Assembly (NCBI GenBank): GCA_910585485.1
Contig: CAJUEZ010000011.1
Span: 1-60,534 of the forward strand
Length of the DNA: 60,534 nucleotides
Direction of reading: 5' to 3'
Source of the DNA: an uncultured Clostridia bacterium
GTDB taxonomy: Bacteria; Bacillota; Clostridia; UBA1381
Position numbers and translations under genes: made by a program. This document shows positions 23,378-33,140 of the stretch, piece by piece. The notes beneath the pieces are model-generated. The model had not been told where the DNA came from. It saw nothing but the letters and a program-made list of their open reading frames with translations, and ran no database searches. Each line of letters starts with the position of its first letter. The stretch's first letter is position 1.

Positions 23378-23578
23378 TTAAAATAACTCATTATCAAAAA
23401 TCAAGTCCTGCGCCGATTCCAGTTCTGTGCTCGGAACAAGAATCTCATAACAGCAATTGTCTGAAACGGTCTCGCCGCTCGCTCTTCTCAATTTAGAAAT
23501 TATTCTGTTTGCTAAAAGCACATCAATTAATTTTTTAGATATTTCTATTGACTGTGACACATACAAAACTGTCCACAT
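23378..23578 (-). CDS. Small DUF2007-like protein
   Basis: 66 aa. MWTVLYVSQS, an amphipathic helix (EISKKLIDVLLANRI), a central strand and YEILVPSTELESAQDLI form the alpha/beta pattern of the DUF2007-like 'signal-transducing' small proteins common next to pfkA or dnaE in Clostridia. No catalytic residues and no known role. AGGAGG eight bases upstream. It lies between mtrB and pfkA. Confidence 0.75.
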   Translation of the reverse strand: MWTVLYVSQSIEISKKLIDVLLANRIISKLRRASGETVSDNCCYEILVPSTELESAQDLIFDNELF

Positions 23579-23616
23579 AAATAAACCTCCTGCCGTATAT
23601 AATATATAACGGCAAA

Positions 23617-23829
23617 CTATCTCGAATCCGACATAAGCTTTCCATGTTTTGTATATATCTCGGTAGCACCGTTTATTTTAATCGCAGAAGTAACCTCTGT
23701 AAACTGCGCTATATATACCTCACCCTTATCAAGCTTTTCCGTATGATGAAATTTAGTATCTCTTCCTCGCGTTAGCCCAATAATATTCACGCCGTTTTCC
23801 ATAGCTTTTATTATGATATAATCTTCCAT
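23617..23829 (-). CDS. mtrB: Trp RNA-binding attenuation protein (TRAP)
   Basis: 70 aa. Near-identical in pattern to B. subtilis MtrB: IIIKAMENGVNIIGLTRG, DTKFHHTEKLDKGEV and IAQFTEVTSAIK. TRAP is an 11-subunit ring that binds tryptophan and then wraps (G/U)AG repeats in trp leaders, causing termination or blocking translation. The tryptophan-pocket Thr residues are kept (T20, T25, T44, T47 by offset of five). Of the RNA-contacting triad K37, K56, R58, the two Lys are kept (K32, K51) but the Arg is Asn (N53). No trp gene or GAG-repeat leader lies nearby. It heads a transcript with pfkA, not the folE gene seen in Bacillus. Confidence 0.93.
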   Translation of the reverse strand: MEDYIIIKAMENGVNIIGLTRGRDTKFHHTEKLDKGEVYIAQFTEVTSAIKINGATEIYTKHGKLMSDSR

Positions 23830-23870
23830 AATCTCTACCTCATCTCATCTATAAATTTTTTCCCTATAAT

Positions 23871-23899
23871 ATAATATAGTATTTTCCAAAATTTTTCAA
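23871..23899 (-). promoter_or_regulatory. Promoter of mtrB-pfkA transcript
   Basis: Minus strand TTGAAA (23899-23894), a 17-bp spacer and TATTAT (23876-23871), about 42 bp ahead of mtrB. Confidence 0.65.
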
Positions 23900-23953
23900 G
23901 AGTAAATACATGAAAAATATTTACTAAGCATGTCAATCTTTTGGTTATTTTTA

Positions 23954-26900
23954 CTATTTTATACGTATATTTTCCTCACCAAACAGGTTTTTCAGGTCAA
24001 GAACAGCATTCTCAGTACCGTTAAACCAAAGCCGGCGCGGCACTGACGACATTTTTTTCGTGTCGGAAAAAAACAATCTGACTTCCATATCTCCCCTGTA
24101 CGGAGCCAGGCTTTCCTCAACTTTTTTAAGATTTTCATCATTTCTTGTATCAAGCTGAATATAGAGTCTTTTCCGCTCCTTATGAGAATCAATAGCCTCT
24201 TCAAGCGGAAGCGCCGACTGCATCAGAAGCTTCGGTTCTTCGTCCTCACGGATTGACAGCCTTGCGGAAACGGCAACAAGATTATCCTCCTGCAAAAGCG
24301 TCGAATACTCAGACAGCACCTTAGGAAATACTATACATTCAACAGAACCGTATATATCCTCTAAATTGACAAATGCCATCTGCGCGTTCTGACGCGTTGT
24401 TTTATTTTTTCTTGACGCTATTGCGGCGCAAATTAAGAGCATATCGCCGTCCTTAAGCCCGCCTTCCGAAGCGTGATAATTTCCATAATCATCACGATGC
24501 ACGCTCGTTAAGACATCGCTTATATTATATTTTGTAAGTTTTCTGATTTTATCCGCGTATTCCTCCATAGGATGACCGGAAAAATAAAGTCCCGTGGACT
24601 GTTTTTCCATTTTTAATAGCATTTTCTTATCCAGTTCGGGAATATCGGGAAACTCCATTTCCGTGTTCTCGTCCGCATTGTCAAACAGCGACATCTGACC
24701 CGCAACATTATCGCGCGCCTGCTTTGCCGTACCCTCCAATGTACGCTCGTAAACCGCAAGAAGCTGTGAACGCTTAATCCCCATCGAGTCAAACGCGCCG
24801 CAGGCAATCAGTCCTTCCACAGCGCGTTTGTTAATCTCGCGCCCCGTCATACGGTCAACAAAATCAGCAAAGCTTCTAAATTCGCCGTTCTCATTACGTT
24901 CCGCGACAAGATTAATTATCATCGCGCGTCCCACATTCTTTACCGCGCTCAGTCCGAAACGTATAGAACCGTTTTCAACAGTAAATGTATCCTCGCTTTT
25001 GTTTACGTCAGGAGGCAGACGGTCAATCCCCATATCCTTACAGTTTGCAATATAGTGATTTATCTTGTCAAGGTCGTCAATACTTGATATTAATGAAGCC
25101 ATATACTCAACCGGATAGAATGTCTTTAAGTAAGCGGTCTGATACGTTACAAACGCGTAAGCCGCCGCATGCGATTTATTGAACGCGTAATTTGCGAAAT
25201 CGTTTATCTCATCAAAAATAGAAATAGCCGTTGCCTCGTCTATACCATTTTTGATACAGCCCGGTATCTCACCGTCGTCACTGCCGTAAATAAAATTCTT
25301 ACGCTCAATCACCATTTGGTCGGCTTTTTTCTTACTTATGGTACGGCGCATTTGATCCGCTTTGCCAAGCGAATACCCAGCAAGCACTCTTACAATTTCC
25401 AATACCTGCTCCTGATAAACCATACAGCCATACGTGACGTCCAAAATATCCTTTAGAAGCGGGTGCTTATATTGTATCGTCTCAGGATTTTTCTTACTCT
25501 TTATATACCTTGGTATCTGCTCCATAGGTCCCGGACGATACAATGCGATACCGGCAATAACATCCTCCAGGCTGTCGGGTTTCAACTCCTGCATAAATGA
25601 CTGCATTCCCGCGCTTTCAAGCTGAAACACACCGTCTGTGTTACCCGACGAAATAAGTTCATACACCTCGCGGGTATTGTAATCTATATTATCTATGTCG
25701 ATATCAATCCCGCGCGTTTTCTTTATAATATTAACCGCGTTTTCAATTACTGTAAGGTTACGAAGACCCAAAAAGTCCATTTTTAGAAGTCCCAAGTTTT
25801 CAACCGTATCCTTCGTAAACTGTGTTGTTATAAAATTATCCGCGTTAAGCTGAAGCGGAACGTAATTCACGATAGGCTCACTCGTTATAACTACTCCCGC
25901 GGCGTGTGTTGACGCGTGACGCGGAAGTCCTTCGAGAGCCATTGAGGTGTCAAGAAGTTCCTTTATCTTCGGGTCGTTCTCATAAAGCGCGTGAAGTTCG
26001 GAACTTATATCAATCGCCTTTTGAATAGTCATTTTCAAGTCAAACGGCACAAGCTTTGCCACGCGGTCAACCTCGGCATACGGAATGTTCAGCGCGCGCC
26101 CCACATCACGTATGGCAAGCTTGGCTTTCATCGTACCAAAGGTGATTATCTGAGCGACTTGTCCCTCGCCGTATTTTTCCACAACGTAGTCAATTACTTT
26201 TTGCCTTCCCTCAGGCGCAAAATCAATATCAATATCCGGCATACTTACACGCTCAGGATTTAAAAAGCGCTCAAAAATAAGTCCGTATTTTATAGGGTCA
26301 ACAGTAGTTATTCCGAGCGCGTATGAAACAATACTTCCCGCCGCGCTTCCCCGTCCCGGTCCTACGGTGACACCATTATTTTTCGCAAAGTGAATGAAGT
26401 CCCAAACTATAAGGAAATAATCCACAAACCCCATATTTTTTATAACATTAAGCTCATATTCAAGACGTTCGCGAAGTTCATCGGGCACAGGGTTGTAGCG
26501 CTTATTAATTCCCTCATTGCATAACTTTGTAAGGTATTCAAACGCGTCCATACCGTCAGGAACGTCATACGCAGGAAGATGTCTTGTGTTAAAGTCAAAA
26601 TCGACATTGCATCTCTTTGCAATTTTTGCCGTATTTTCAATCGCTTCGGGAATATACTCGAATAAATCCGCCATTTCCTCCGGCGACTTTATATAAAATT
26701 CCTCCGTTTCAAACCTCATTCTGTCAGGATTGTCCACAGTCTTTTCCATCTGTATACACATCAGCACATCCTGATATTTCGCGTCCTCTTTTTTGAGGTA
26801 GTGTATGTCGTTTGTGGCAACAACGCCGACGCCTGTTTCCTGGCTGAGCCTTATTATCTCTGGAATTATCCGCTTCTGTTCAGCTATTCCGTGGTCTTGT

Positions 26901-27421
26901 ATTTCAAGGAAATAGTTATCCTTGCCGAGAGCGTTAACATATCTTTCAACTATCTTTTTCGCCTCGTCATAATTGCCGTTCAAAATCGCCTTAGGCACTT
27001 CTCCGGCAAGACATGCCGACAGCGCGATTATACCTTCGCTGTTTTCTTTAAGAAGTTCAAAATCAATTCTCGGTTTGTAGTAAAAGCCGTCAATATATCC
27101 GCTGGAAACCATTTTTATAAGGTTCTTGTAACCCGTCTGATTTTGAGCGAGAAGAATTAAATGGCTTGTTTTATTGTCAATATCGTGAACCTTTTCAAAA
27201 CGGCTTCTCGGAGCCATATACACCTCACAACCGATTACCGGGTGTATGCCCTGCGCCTTTGCCTCACGGTAAAAATCCACCACTCCATACATCGAGCCGT
27301 GGTCTGTAATCGCACATGATGTCATTCCAAGTTCTTTGACGCGCGCGATAAGCTTTTTAATGCTTGCTTCACCGTCAAGCAGACTGTATTCCGTATGGGT
27401 GTGTAAATGACAAAAGTCCAT
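23954..27421 (-). CDS. dnaE: DNA polymerase III subunit alpha
   Basis: 1155 aa replicative polymerase of the DnaE type. The N-terminal PHP domain has HLHTHTEYSLLDG and AITDHGSMYG. The polymerase active site PDIDIDFAPEGR lies near residue 395, with GPGRGSAAGS just before it. Fingers, a helix-hairpin-helix segment and a C-terminal OB fold (DMLLICAAIASRKNKTTR) follow. Clostridia usually also carry PolC, so this may be the lagging-strand or primer-extension polymerase. It is last in the hprK-whiA cluster, 31 bp after whiA. Confidence 0.98.
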   Translation of the reverse strand: MDFCHLHTHTEYSLLDGEASIKKLIARVKELGMTSCAITDHGSMYGVVDFYREAKAQGIHPVIGCEVYMAPRSRFEKVHDIDNKTSHLILLAQNQTGYKNLIKMVSSGYIDGFYYKPRIDFELLKENSEGIIALSACLAGEVPKAILNGNYDEAKKIVERYVNALGKDNYFLEIQDHGIAEQKRIIPEIIRLSQETGVGVVATNDIHYLKKEDAKYQDVLMCIQMEKTVDNPDRMRFETEEFYIKSPEEMADLFEYIPEAIENTAKIAKRCNVDFDFNTRHLPAYDVPDGMDAFEYLTKLCNEGINKRYNPVPDELRERLEYELNVIKNMGFVDYFLIVWDFIHFAKNNGVTVGPGRGSAAGSIVSYALGITTVDPIKYGLIFERFLNPERVSMPDIDIDFAPEGRQKVIDYVVEKYGEGQVAQIITFGTMKAKLAIRDVGRALNIPYAEVDRVAKLVPFDLKMTIQKAIDISSELHALYENDPKIKELLDTSMALEGLPRHASTHAAGVVITSEPIVNYVPLQLNADNFITTQFTKDTVENLGLLKMDFLGLRNLTVIENAVNIIKKTRGIDIDIDNIDYNTREVYELISSGNTDGVFQLESAGMQSFMQELKPDSLEDVIAGIALYRPGPMEQIPRYIKSKKNPETIQYKHPLLKDILDVTYGCMVYQEQVLEIVRVLAGYSLGKADQMRRTISKKKADQMVIERKNFIYGSDDGEIPGCIKNGIDEATAISIFDEINDFANYAFNKSHAAAYAFVTYQTAYLKTFYPVEYMASLISSIDDLDKINHYIANCKDMGIDRLPPDVNKSEDTFTVENGSIRFGLSAVKNVGRAMIINLVAERNENGEFRSFADFVDRMTGREINKRAVEGLIACGAFDSMGIKRSQLLAVYERTLEGTAKQARDNVAGQMSLFDNADENTEMEFPDIPELDKKMLLKMEKQSTGLYFSGHPMEEYADKIRKLTKYNISDVLTSVHRDDYGNYHASEGGLKDGDMLLICAAIASRKNKTTRQNAQMAFVNLEDIYGSVECIVFPKVLSEYSTLLQEDNLVAVSARLSIREDEEPKLLMQSALPLEEAIDSHKERKRLYIQLDTRNDENLKKVEESLAPYRGDMEVRLFFSDTKKMSSVPRRLWFNGTENAVLDLKNLFGEENIRIK

Positions 27422-27452
27422 TAGTTTCTCGCCTCCAATGCTCGCTCAATTA

Positions 27453-28310
27453 TTATATATTTTCCGCGATTCCCAAAATTCTGTTTAGCCTGTGGTTTAC
27501 TCCCGACTTGCCTATCGGCGGATTGGTTTTTTCGCCCAGTTCCTTTAAGCTGTCCTCTGGATATTCCTCTCGCAGTTCGCCTATCTCTTTTAATACATCG
27601 GGAAGTTTGTCCCATTCTCCCGCAGAATGTATCTTTTTTATCGCAAACAAGTGTCTTGACGACGCAAGCGCCGCTTTGTTTGTATTCGCGTTTTCACAGT
27701 TCACGCGCCTGTTTATGTCGTTGCGCATTTCCTTTTCAATCTGTACCGAAAAAAGTTCAAACGCACCCTGAGGCGCGCCCATATATCCCAAAATATCGGC
27801 TATATCTTCGCTGCCCTTAATATATACGACATGATAACCTTTACGGCATGTTATTTTTGACTCGAATCCGTCCTTCTTCAAAATTCCTCTAAGACGCTCC
27901 GCTTGATTCGGACTTTTTGTATTAAACTCCATATGATAGCCTTTTTGAGGATCTGTGACGCTGCCGCCCCCAAAAAACGCGCCGCGCAAAAATGAGGCGC
28001 GGCAGCAAGAAAAAGGTATATCGCCGTTTTGCGATATACCACCGGCAATATTTTCAACCTGATAAATATCTTCTATATTGATTCGCTTCACTTTTGAAAT
28101 CTCAAATATTTCGGCATTAATTCCAAATCCCGTCAAAATATCATTTTTTATCCTGTGAGCGACGCTCTCATTTTCTGTGGAAAATCTGACGCAATTATCA
28201 TTGATAATGCCCCCGAATAATATTGCGCCCTCCAATTCAGACGCGGCGCATCGCGGGCATTTATAGTCAGTTTTGCACAGTTGTTCTTTTATCTTAGACG
28301 CAAAAGACAC
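27453..28310 (-). CDS. whiA: DNA-binding protein WhiA
   Basis: 285 aa. An N-terminal LAGLIDADG-like domain (CPRCAASELEGAILFGG ... SFLRGAFFGGGSV) and a C-terminal HTH (LKELGEKTNPPIGKSGVNHR). In actinobacteria it controls sporulation septation; in Bacillus it affects cell division and chromosome segregation. GTG start. The rapZ-yvcK-whiA order is conserved across Gram-positive bacteria. Confidence 0.96.
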   Translation of the reverse strand: MSFASKIKEQLCKTDYKCPRCAASELEGAILFGGIINDNCVRFSTENESVAHRIKNDILTGFGINAEIFEISKVKRINIEDIYQVENIAGGISQNGDIPFSCCRASFLRGAFFGGGSVTDPQKGYHMEFNTKSPNQAERLRGILKKDGFESKITCRKGYHVVYIKGSEDIADILGYMGAPQGAFELFSVQIEKEMRNDINRRVNCENANTNKAALASSRHLFAIKKIHSAGEWDKLPDVLKEIGELREEYPEDSLKELGEKTNPPIGKSGVNHRLNRILGIAENI

Positions 28311-28358
28311 GCAACAGCAATCCTTTCTTACAAATATAATCTTACAAATATAATAAAA

Positions 28359-29339
28359 TTAGTTATTATCGAAATAATTGGTATCGCCGCCCAAACGCAT
28401 AATTGTTCTTGCGAGACGGCTGAAATTATGACGTATTCTGTCATTTCTAACGAGCAGAAGATTACCCTGAACAAGCTTTGAACGCTTTAGAATTTTATCC
28501 TCGTCAATTTCCACTTCACTCGCAAACTCCTCTTTATATTTTACTTTAAGACCTTCCGGAATTTCCGCGTTATTTGCGATAACTATATCGGCTATTCCCT
28601 CATATGAATGCTGTTCTATAGCCAAAAGATGATCGTTAACGGTATAATTTTCCGTCTCGCCCTGCTGACTCATAATATTGCACACATAAACCTTAACAGC
28701 ATTGCTGTTTCTTATGGCATCCACAACTCCGTCCACAAGTAAATTAGGTATAATACTCGTATATAAGCTTCCGGGTCCCAAAACAATAATATCCGCTCTT
28801 TCAATCGCACGGATAACTCCGTCAACAGGTTTAGGATTTTCCGGATTAATTATAAGCTTTACTATAGAGTCATTTTCCTCATTACGATGAACTCCTATAT
28901 GGGATTCGCCGTTAATTACTCTTCCGTTTGCCAGCAGAGCGCTTATGGTTACCGCGTCGTTTGTAACGGGATAGACAGTTCCTACCACTCCCGCCAGACG
29001 GCTGAACTTTTTCACCGCCTCGTCAAAACTTGAGGACGTCTCATTCAGCGCCGCCAGAAAAATGTTTCCAAGGCTGTGACCTTTCAAACTGCCGTCCTTA
29101 AATCGGAAATTAAGCATTTCGCCCATGACGGGATCAACCTCCGCAAGCGCTGACACACAGTTTCGCACATCTCCCGGAGCAAGCATTCCAAAATCATTCC
29201 TTAATATTCCCGATGAACCGCCATCATCCGCGACGGTCACTACCGCCGTTATATTGTGAGTATGTAATTTCAGACCTTTAAGCATAGTGGAAAGCCCTGT
29301 TCCACCGCCTATAGCCACAACTCTTGTATCCGTATTCAT
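28359..29339 (-). CDS. yvcK: YvcK family gluconeogenesis/cell-envelope factor
   Basis: 326 aa, CofD-like fold binding UDP-sugars. VVAIGGGTGLSTMLKGLK at the N terminus, ADDGGSSGILR, GDVRNC, GHSLGN and VLGPGSLYTSIIPNL are the family signatures. In Bacillus it is needed for growth on gluconeogenic carbon and for positioning PBP1. It lies between rapZ and whiA in the conserved cluster. Confidence 0.95.
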   Translation of the reverse strand: MNTDTRVVAIGGGTGLSTMLKGLKLHTHNITAVVTVADDGGSSGILRNDFGMLAPGDVRNCVSALAEVDPVMGEMLNFRFKDGSLKGHSLGNIFLAALNETSSSFDEAVKKFSRLAGVVGTVYPVTNDAVTISALLANGRVINGESHIGVHRNEENDSIVKLIINPENPKPVDGVIRAIERADIIVLGPGSLYTSIIPNLLVDGVVDAIRNSNAVKVYVCNIMSQQGETENYTVNDHLLAIEQHSYEGIADIVIANNAEIPEGLKVKYKEEFASEVEIDEDKILKRSKLVQGNLLLVRNDRIRHNFSRLARTIMRLGGDTNYFDNN

Positions 29340-29395
29340 ATAGAATCACTAATTCCTTTCAATCAGCCTCAAAATACCGAGCACGCGTCCCGCTG

Positions 29396-30253
29396 CTACT
29401 CTCTGCCTATATCTCTGTGGGTTACATTAACAGTGTATCCGCAAGATTTTAAATATTCGGCAAGCTTATTTGCCATAGTAACACTTCTGTGTTTACCACC
29501 GGTGCATCCAACAGCTATACTTAAAGATATTTTGCCCTCTTCAACATAGAGCGGAATCATAAAACTCATCATATCCTGAAGCTTTTCCATAAACTTCACA
29601 GCTGTCGGAAAACTCATAACATAATCCTGAACATCTTTATCATTACCCGTCTTATGCTTAAGTTCATCAATGTAAAACGGATTCGGGAAACAGCGCACGT
29701 CAAAAACAAGGTCTGCGTCAAGCGGCATTCCGTATTTGAATCCAAATGCCATTACATTTATCTCAAGTCCCTGTTTCGCATCTTTTGAAGCGTATATTTC
29801 CTTTAATTCTCTCTGTAAATCCTGAGCACTGAGACGCGAGGTATCAATTACATAATCCGCCGCATTATACAGTGCCGAAAGCATTTGTCTCTCCTGCTGA
29901 ATAGACGCTAAAAGTCCGTTTGAATTATCAAGCGGATGCGGACGTCTTAATTCCTTATATCTTTTAACAAGTGTTTCATCATCGGCGTTAAGATACAGCA
30001 GTCTGCAATCATAGCCCTTCTTTTTTAAATCCTCAATCTGAGCTATAAGTTCATTTATCATATCTCCGACGCGTATATCAATAACAAGCGCGACATTGTT
30101 GAAATTCCCGTTTACAGAAGACAGCATTTCCGAAAATTTAGGTATCAGTACAGGAGGCATATTATCTATACAGAAATATCCCATATCCTCCAAATATCTT
30201 ATTACTTTTGTTTTGCCGCTTCCCGACATTCCAGTTACTATTGTATACTGCAT
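29396..30253 (-). CDS. rapZ: RNase adapter protein RapZ / nucleotide-binding YvcJ
   Basis: 285 aa. A Walker A motif (TGMSGSGKT) stands at residues 7-15, followed by LEDMGYFCIDNMPP. The C-terminal domain has the conserved AFGFKYGMP, DVRCFPNPFY, and GCTGGKHRSV with THRDI at the end. E. coli RapZ guides RNase E to small RNAs; Bacillus YvcJ is a GTPase affecting competence. Cotranscribed with murB (13-bp gap) and yvcK. Confidence 0.95.
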   Translation of the reverse strand: MQYTIVTGMSGSGKTKVIRYLEDMGYFCIDNMPPVLIPKFSEMLSSVNGNFNNVALVIDIRVGDMINELIAQIEDLKKKGYDCRLLYLNADDETLVKRYKELRRPHPLDNSNGLLASIQQERQMLSALYNAADYVIDTSRLSAQDLQRELKEIYASKDAKQGLEINVMAFGFKYGMPLDADLVFDVRCFPNPFYIDELKHKTGNDKDVQDYVMSFPTAVKFMEKLQDMMSFMIPLYVEEGKISLSIAVGCTGGKHRSVTMANKLAEYLKSCGYTVNVTHRDIGRE

Positions 30254-30266
30254 AAAGGTCTACTCC

Positions 30267-31166
30267 TTATCTTTCGCCTATCAATCTCACTTCGGGTTCT
30301 AAATCCACCCCGAATTTCTCCCTGACCGTTTTTTGTATATGTTCTATAAGGTTAAGCACGTCTTTTGCCGTTGCTCCGCCCTTATTTACAACAAATCCCG
30401 CATGCTTTTCACTTACCTGCGCGCCGCCTATGCTATAACCCATCAGTCCGGCATCTTGTATAAGCTTACCCGCAAAATATCCTTCCGGACGCTTAAATGT
30501 GCTTCCGGCAGACGGGAAATTAAGCGGCTGCTTTTCGTTTCTTCTTGAATTGAAATCATCCATAGCGGACTTTATCTCGTCATAATCCCCTTTTTTAAGC
30601 TTTATCTTACATGAGAGAATTATGTATCCACCCTGCATAAACATACTGTGTCTGTACGAAAAATCAAGTTTATCAGCTGTTTCTGTCTTTATCATTCCAT
30701 CAGGGCATATAAAAGTTACATTTTCTATTATATCCTTCATCTCGCCGCCGTACGCTCCGGCATTCATATATATTCCGCCGCCGAGAGTCCCCGGAATACC
30801 GCCGGCAAATTCAAAACCTGTAAGATTTGCCTCCAAGATTTTCTTTGCGAGCGCGGACATCAAAATTCCGGAATCTGCGTATACGTCTTCGCCTTCAATA
30901 CGGCATTTGGACATTCCGCTTCCTATGTGAATAACCACGCCTCTTATGCCTTTATCGCTCACAAGCATATTAGAGCCGTTTCCCATTATCATGTACGGCA
31001 CATCTGTTTCCGTGCAGAAATGAATAATTCTTTCAATCTCAAGCGCGTTTTCCACATTTACAAACGCGTCCGCCGCTCCGCCTATGCGAAACGTTGTATG
31101 CTTGCTCATTTCCTCATCAAAAGACACGTTACGCGCAATCGCCGAAAGTTTTTCTCTGTCTAACAT
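30267..31166 (-). CDS. murB: UDP-N-acetylenolpyruvoylglucosamine reductase
   Basis: 299 aa FAD enzyme that reduces the enolpyruvyl group to make UDP-MurNAc. TTFRIGGAADAFV, GNGSNMLVSDKGIRG (FAD loop), FAGGIPGTLGGGIYMNAGAYGG, YRHSMF and PSAGSTFKRPEG (catalytic Ser) are present, matching the type IIb reductases of Gram-positives. ATG 31166 follows GGGGTGA; the longer frame overlaps this site. The partner murA is nearby at 33.5 kb. Confidence 0.96.
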   Translation of the reverse strand: MLDREKLSAIARNVSFDEEMSKHTTFRIGGAADAFVNVENALEIERIIHFCTETDVPYMIMGNGSNMLVSDKGIRGVVIHIGSGMSKCRIEGEDVYADSGILMSALAKKILEANLTGFEFAGGIPGTLGGGIYMNAGAYGGEMKDIIENVTFICPDGMIKTETADKLDFSYRHSMFMQGGYIILSCKIKLKKGDYDEIKSAMDDFNSRRNEKQPLNFPSAGSTFKRPEGYFAGKLIQDAGLMGYSIGGAQVSEKHAGFVVNKGGATAKDVLNLIEHIQKTVREKFGVDLEPEVRLIGER

Positions 31167-31183
31167 AAAATCACCCCTAGACC

Positions 31184-31915
31184 TTAATAACCCCACGTGA
31201 ACAACTTTTTGCCTTTATTTTGCATAAACTCCTCAAAGGCATTTAAGCTTCTGTTCATTATCAATTTTTCGGGGAAAGAAATTTCCTTAAGCATATCAAG
31301 CGCATTATTGTAATCTCCCAGCTCAAACGCGATATGCGCGTCCGACGACACAACTATTCCCACGCCTTTTTCCTTGCATATTTCCGCAATTTTCCTACAA
31401 TTAGGTATACTCGGTTTTCTGACGAAAAATGAATGATTGTTTATCTCGATAAGTTTATTATTTTTTTTTGCAAGTTCAATAATACGCTCATAGTCATATT
31501 CAAAATCAGGCGAGCCGCTATGGCATATTATGTCCACAAGCGGATTTTGCACTATGCTAAGATACGCGCTTGTATGGTCGCTTGCGCCGACATTTTTATA
31601 ACACGGACGGTGGATACTCGCGTTTACAACATCAAGTTTCCCCAAAATATCCTCGTCCAAATCTATATTGCCGTCAAGGTCAAGTATATTCACTTCAGCG
31701 CCATATAATATTTTAACTCCGCAAATTTCACGCGGCAACGCTTTTAAATTCAAAAAGTGCCATGGGTGCGCGCCGTCAGGAATCGCGGGAGCGTGGTCTG
31801 TTACCGCAATTGCCTCCAAGCCCGCCTCCTTAGCCTGCCTCGCCATTTCTATTACAGTGGAATACGCGTGCGCGCTTGCAATCGTGTGTGTATGTGTGTC
31901 TAAAAGTATATTCAA
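31184..31915 (-). CDS. PHP-domain phosphatase, YcdX-like
   Basis: 243 aa. A PHP metal-dependent phosphoesterase with DTHTHTIASAHAYST, AVTDHAP, a GAEVNILD segment, HRP, CHSGSP, EINNHSF and a final SSDAHIAFELG, giving the His/Asp/Glu set for a three-metal centre. YcdX-type proteins are phosphatases with unclear physiological substrates. It sits between hprK and murB, 18 bp before murB, as in other clostridial clusters. Confidence 0.9.
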   Translation of the reverse strand: MNILLDTHTHTIASAHAYSTVIEMARQAKEAGLEAIAVTDHAPAIPDGAHPWHFLNLKALPREICGVKILYGAEVNILDLDGNIDLDEDILGKLDVVNASIHRPCYKNVGASDHTSAYLSIVQNPLVDIICHSGSPDFEYDYERIIELAKKNNKLIEINNHSFFVRKPSIPNCRKIAEICKEKGVGIVVSSDAHIAFELGDYNNALDMLKEISFPEKLIMNRSLNAFEEFMQNKGKKLFTWGY

Positions 31916-31961
31916 TGAATCCTACACCTCTTTGTTTATTATACATTATTCGAAATACGAA

Positions 31962-32906
31962 TTAAAAATTAAGCTGACTCTCCATTTGGCTCATAAGCCT
32001 GTTATTAAGTTCCACAGCCGCGTTATATCCCATACGCTTCTGTCTGTTATTCATAGCCGCAACTTCAACTATGACAGCAAGGTTTCTTCCGAGTTTTACA
32101 GGAATTGTAAGTGACGGAACATTTATTCCCATAATATTTGTATACTCGTCCACCATGCCGAGTCTGTCATACATCTTGCCTTCCTCCCACGGCTCTAAAT
32201 GAATAATCATATTTATATTTTCCGTATCCTTTACCGCTCCTATACCAAAAATCTCTTTAACGTCGATTATTCCTATACCTCTAAGTTCCACAAAATGACG
32301 GATTATCTCAGGAGAAGAACCAACAAGCGTTTTATCCGAAACACGCTTTATCTCAACAGCGTCATCAGCGACAAGTCTGTGTCCGCGCTTAACCAGCTCA
32401 ATAGCCGTTTCGCTTTTTCCGACACCGCTTTCACCGAGAATCAGTATTCCCTCGCCGTACACCTCAACAAGCACACCATGACGAGTGCGCCGAGGCGCAA
32501 GCTGGACGTTAAGATATGCTATAAGCGCGCTTATAAAAGATGAAGTGGCTGTTTCGCTCCGAAGAAGAGGCACATTATATTTTTCCGCAAGTTCCATCAT
32601 CTCGGGAAAAATCTGTAAACCTCTGGTTATTATAAGCGCCGGGATTTTCTGCGATAATAGCTGTTCTATTTTTTCAGTCCGCTTGTCCGAGGTAAACTGC
32701 TCAAGATAGTTAAACTCCACCTTTCCCATAACCTGAATGCGGTTATTGTCAAAATAGTCAAAAAATCCTACCATCTGAAGTCCCGGTCTGTTAATATCAG
32801 TACTGTTAATCATTACCGAATCCAAATCATTCGGCTCATAAATCTTTTCCAAATCAAATTCTTCTATAATCTTTGTAAGTGGAATTTTGTACTCATCCAT
32901 TTGCAT
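31962..32906 (-). CDS. hprK: HPr kinase/phosphorylase
   Basis: 314 aa bifunctional enzyme that phosphorylates and dephosphorylates Ser46 of HPr, the sensor of carbon catabolite repression in Gram-positives. Walker A GESGVGKSE near residue 158, the HprK signature LVADDAVEI, and RGIGIIDVKEIFG, with KLGRNLAVIVEVAAMN near the C terminus. The start has AAAGGCGG eight bases upstream. First gene of the minus-strand cluster down to dnaE. Confidence 0.97.
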   Translation of the reverse strand: MQMDEYKIPLTKIIEEFDLEKIYEPNDLDSVMINSTDINRPGLQMVGFFDYFDNNRIQVMGKVEFNYLEQFTSDKRTEKIEQLLSQKIPALIITRGLQIFPEMMELAEKYNVPLLRSETATSSFISALIAYLNVQLAPRRTRHGVLVEVYGEGILILGESGVGKSETAIELVKRGHRLVADDAVEIKRVSDKTLVGSSPEIIRHFVELRGIGIIDVKEIFGIGAVKDTENINMIIHLEPWEEGKMYDRLGMVDEYTNIMGINVPSLTIPVKLGRNLAVIVEVAAMNNRQKRMGYNAAVELNNRLMSQMESQLNF

Positions 32907-33070
32907 TGAAACGTCCGCCTTTCATGACATTTATAAACTCCTATTATATATTATACCCTATAAGGAAATATTTTTCAATAAAAAATACATAACTTTTGCT
33001 CTATATTTACTAATTATATTGACTTAAAGCAATATTTTTAAAAAAAATTCACAAAAAAGCAATAAAACTA

Positions 33071-33099
33071 TTGCAATATTGAAAACTTTATGTTAAAAT
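33071..33099 (+). promoter_or_regulatory. Promoter of rpmB
   Basis: TTGCAA (33071-33076), 17 bp, TAAAAT (33094-33099), in an AT-rich 234-bp spacer between divergent hprK and rpmB. The rest of this spacer holds no other feature I could support. Confidence 0.55.
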
Positions 33100-33140
33100 A
33101 TCTCTTGATGTTTTTAAAAAGTGTCAGGAGGTGTAATATA

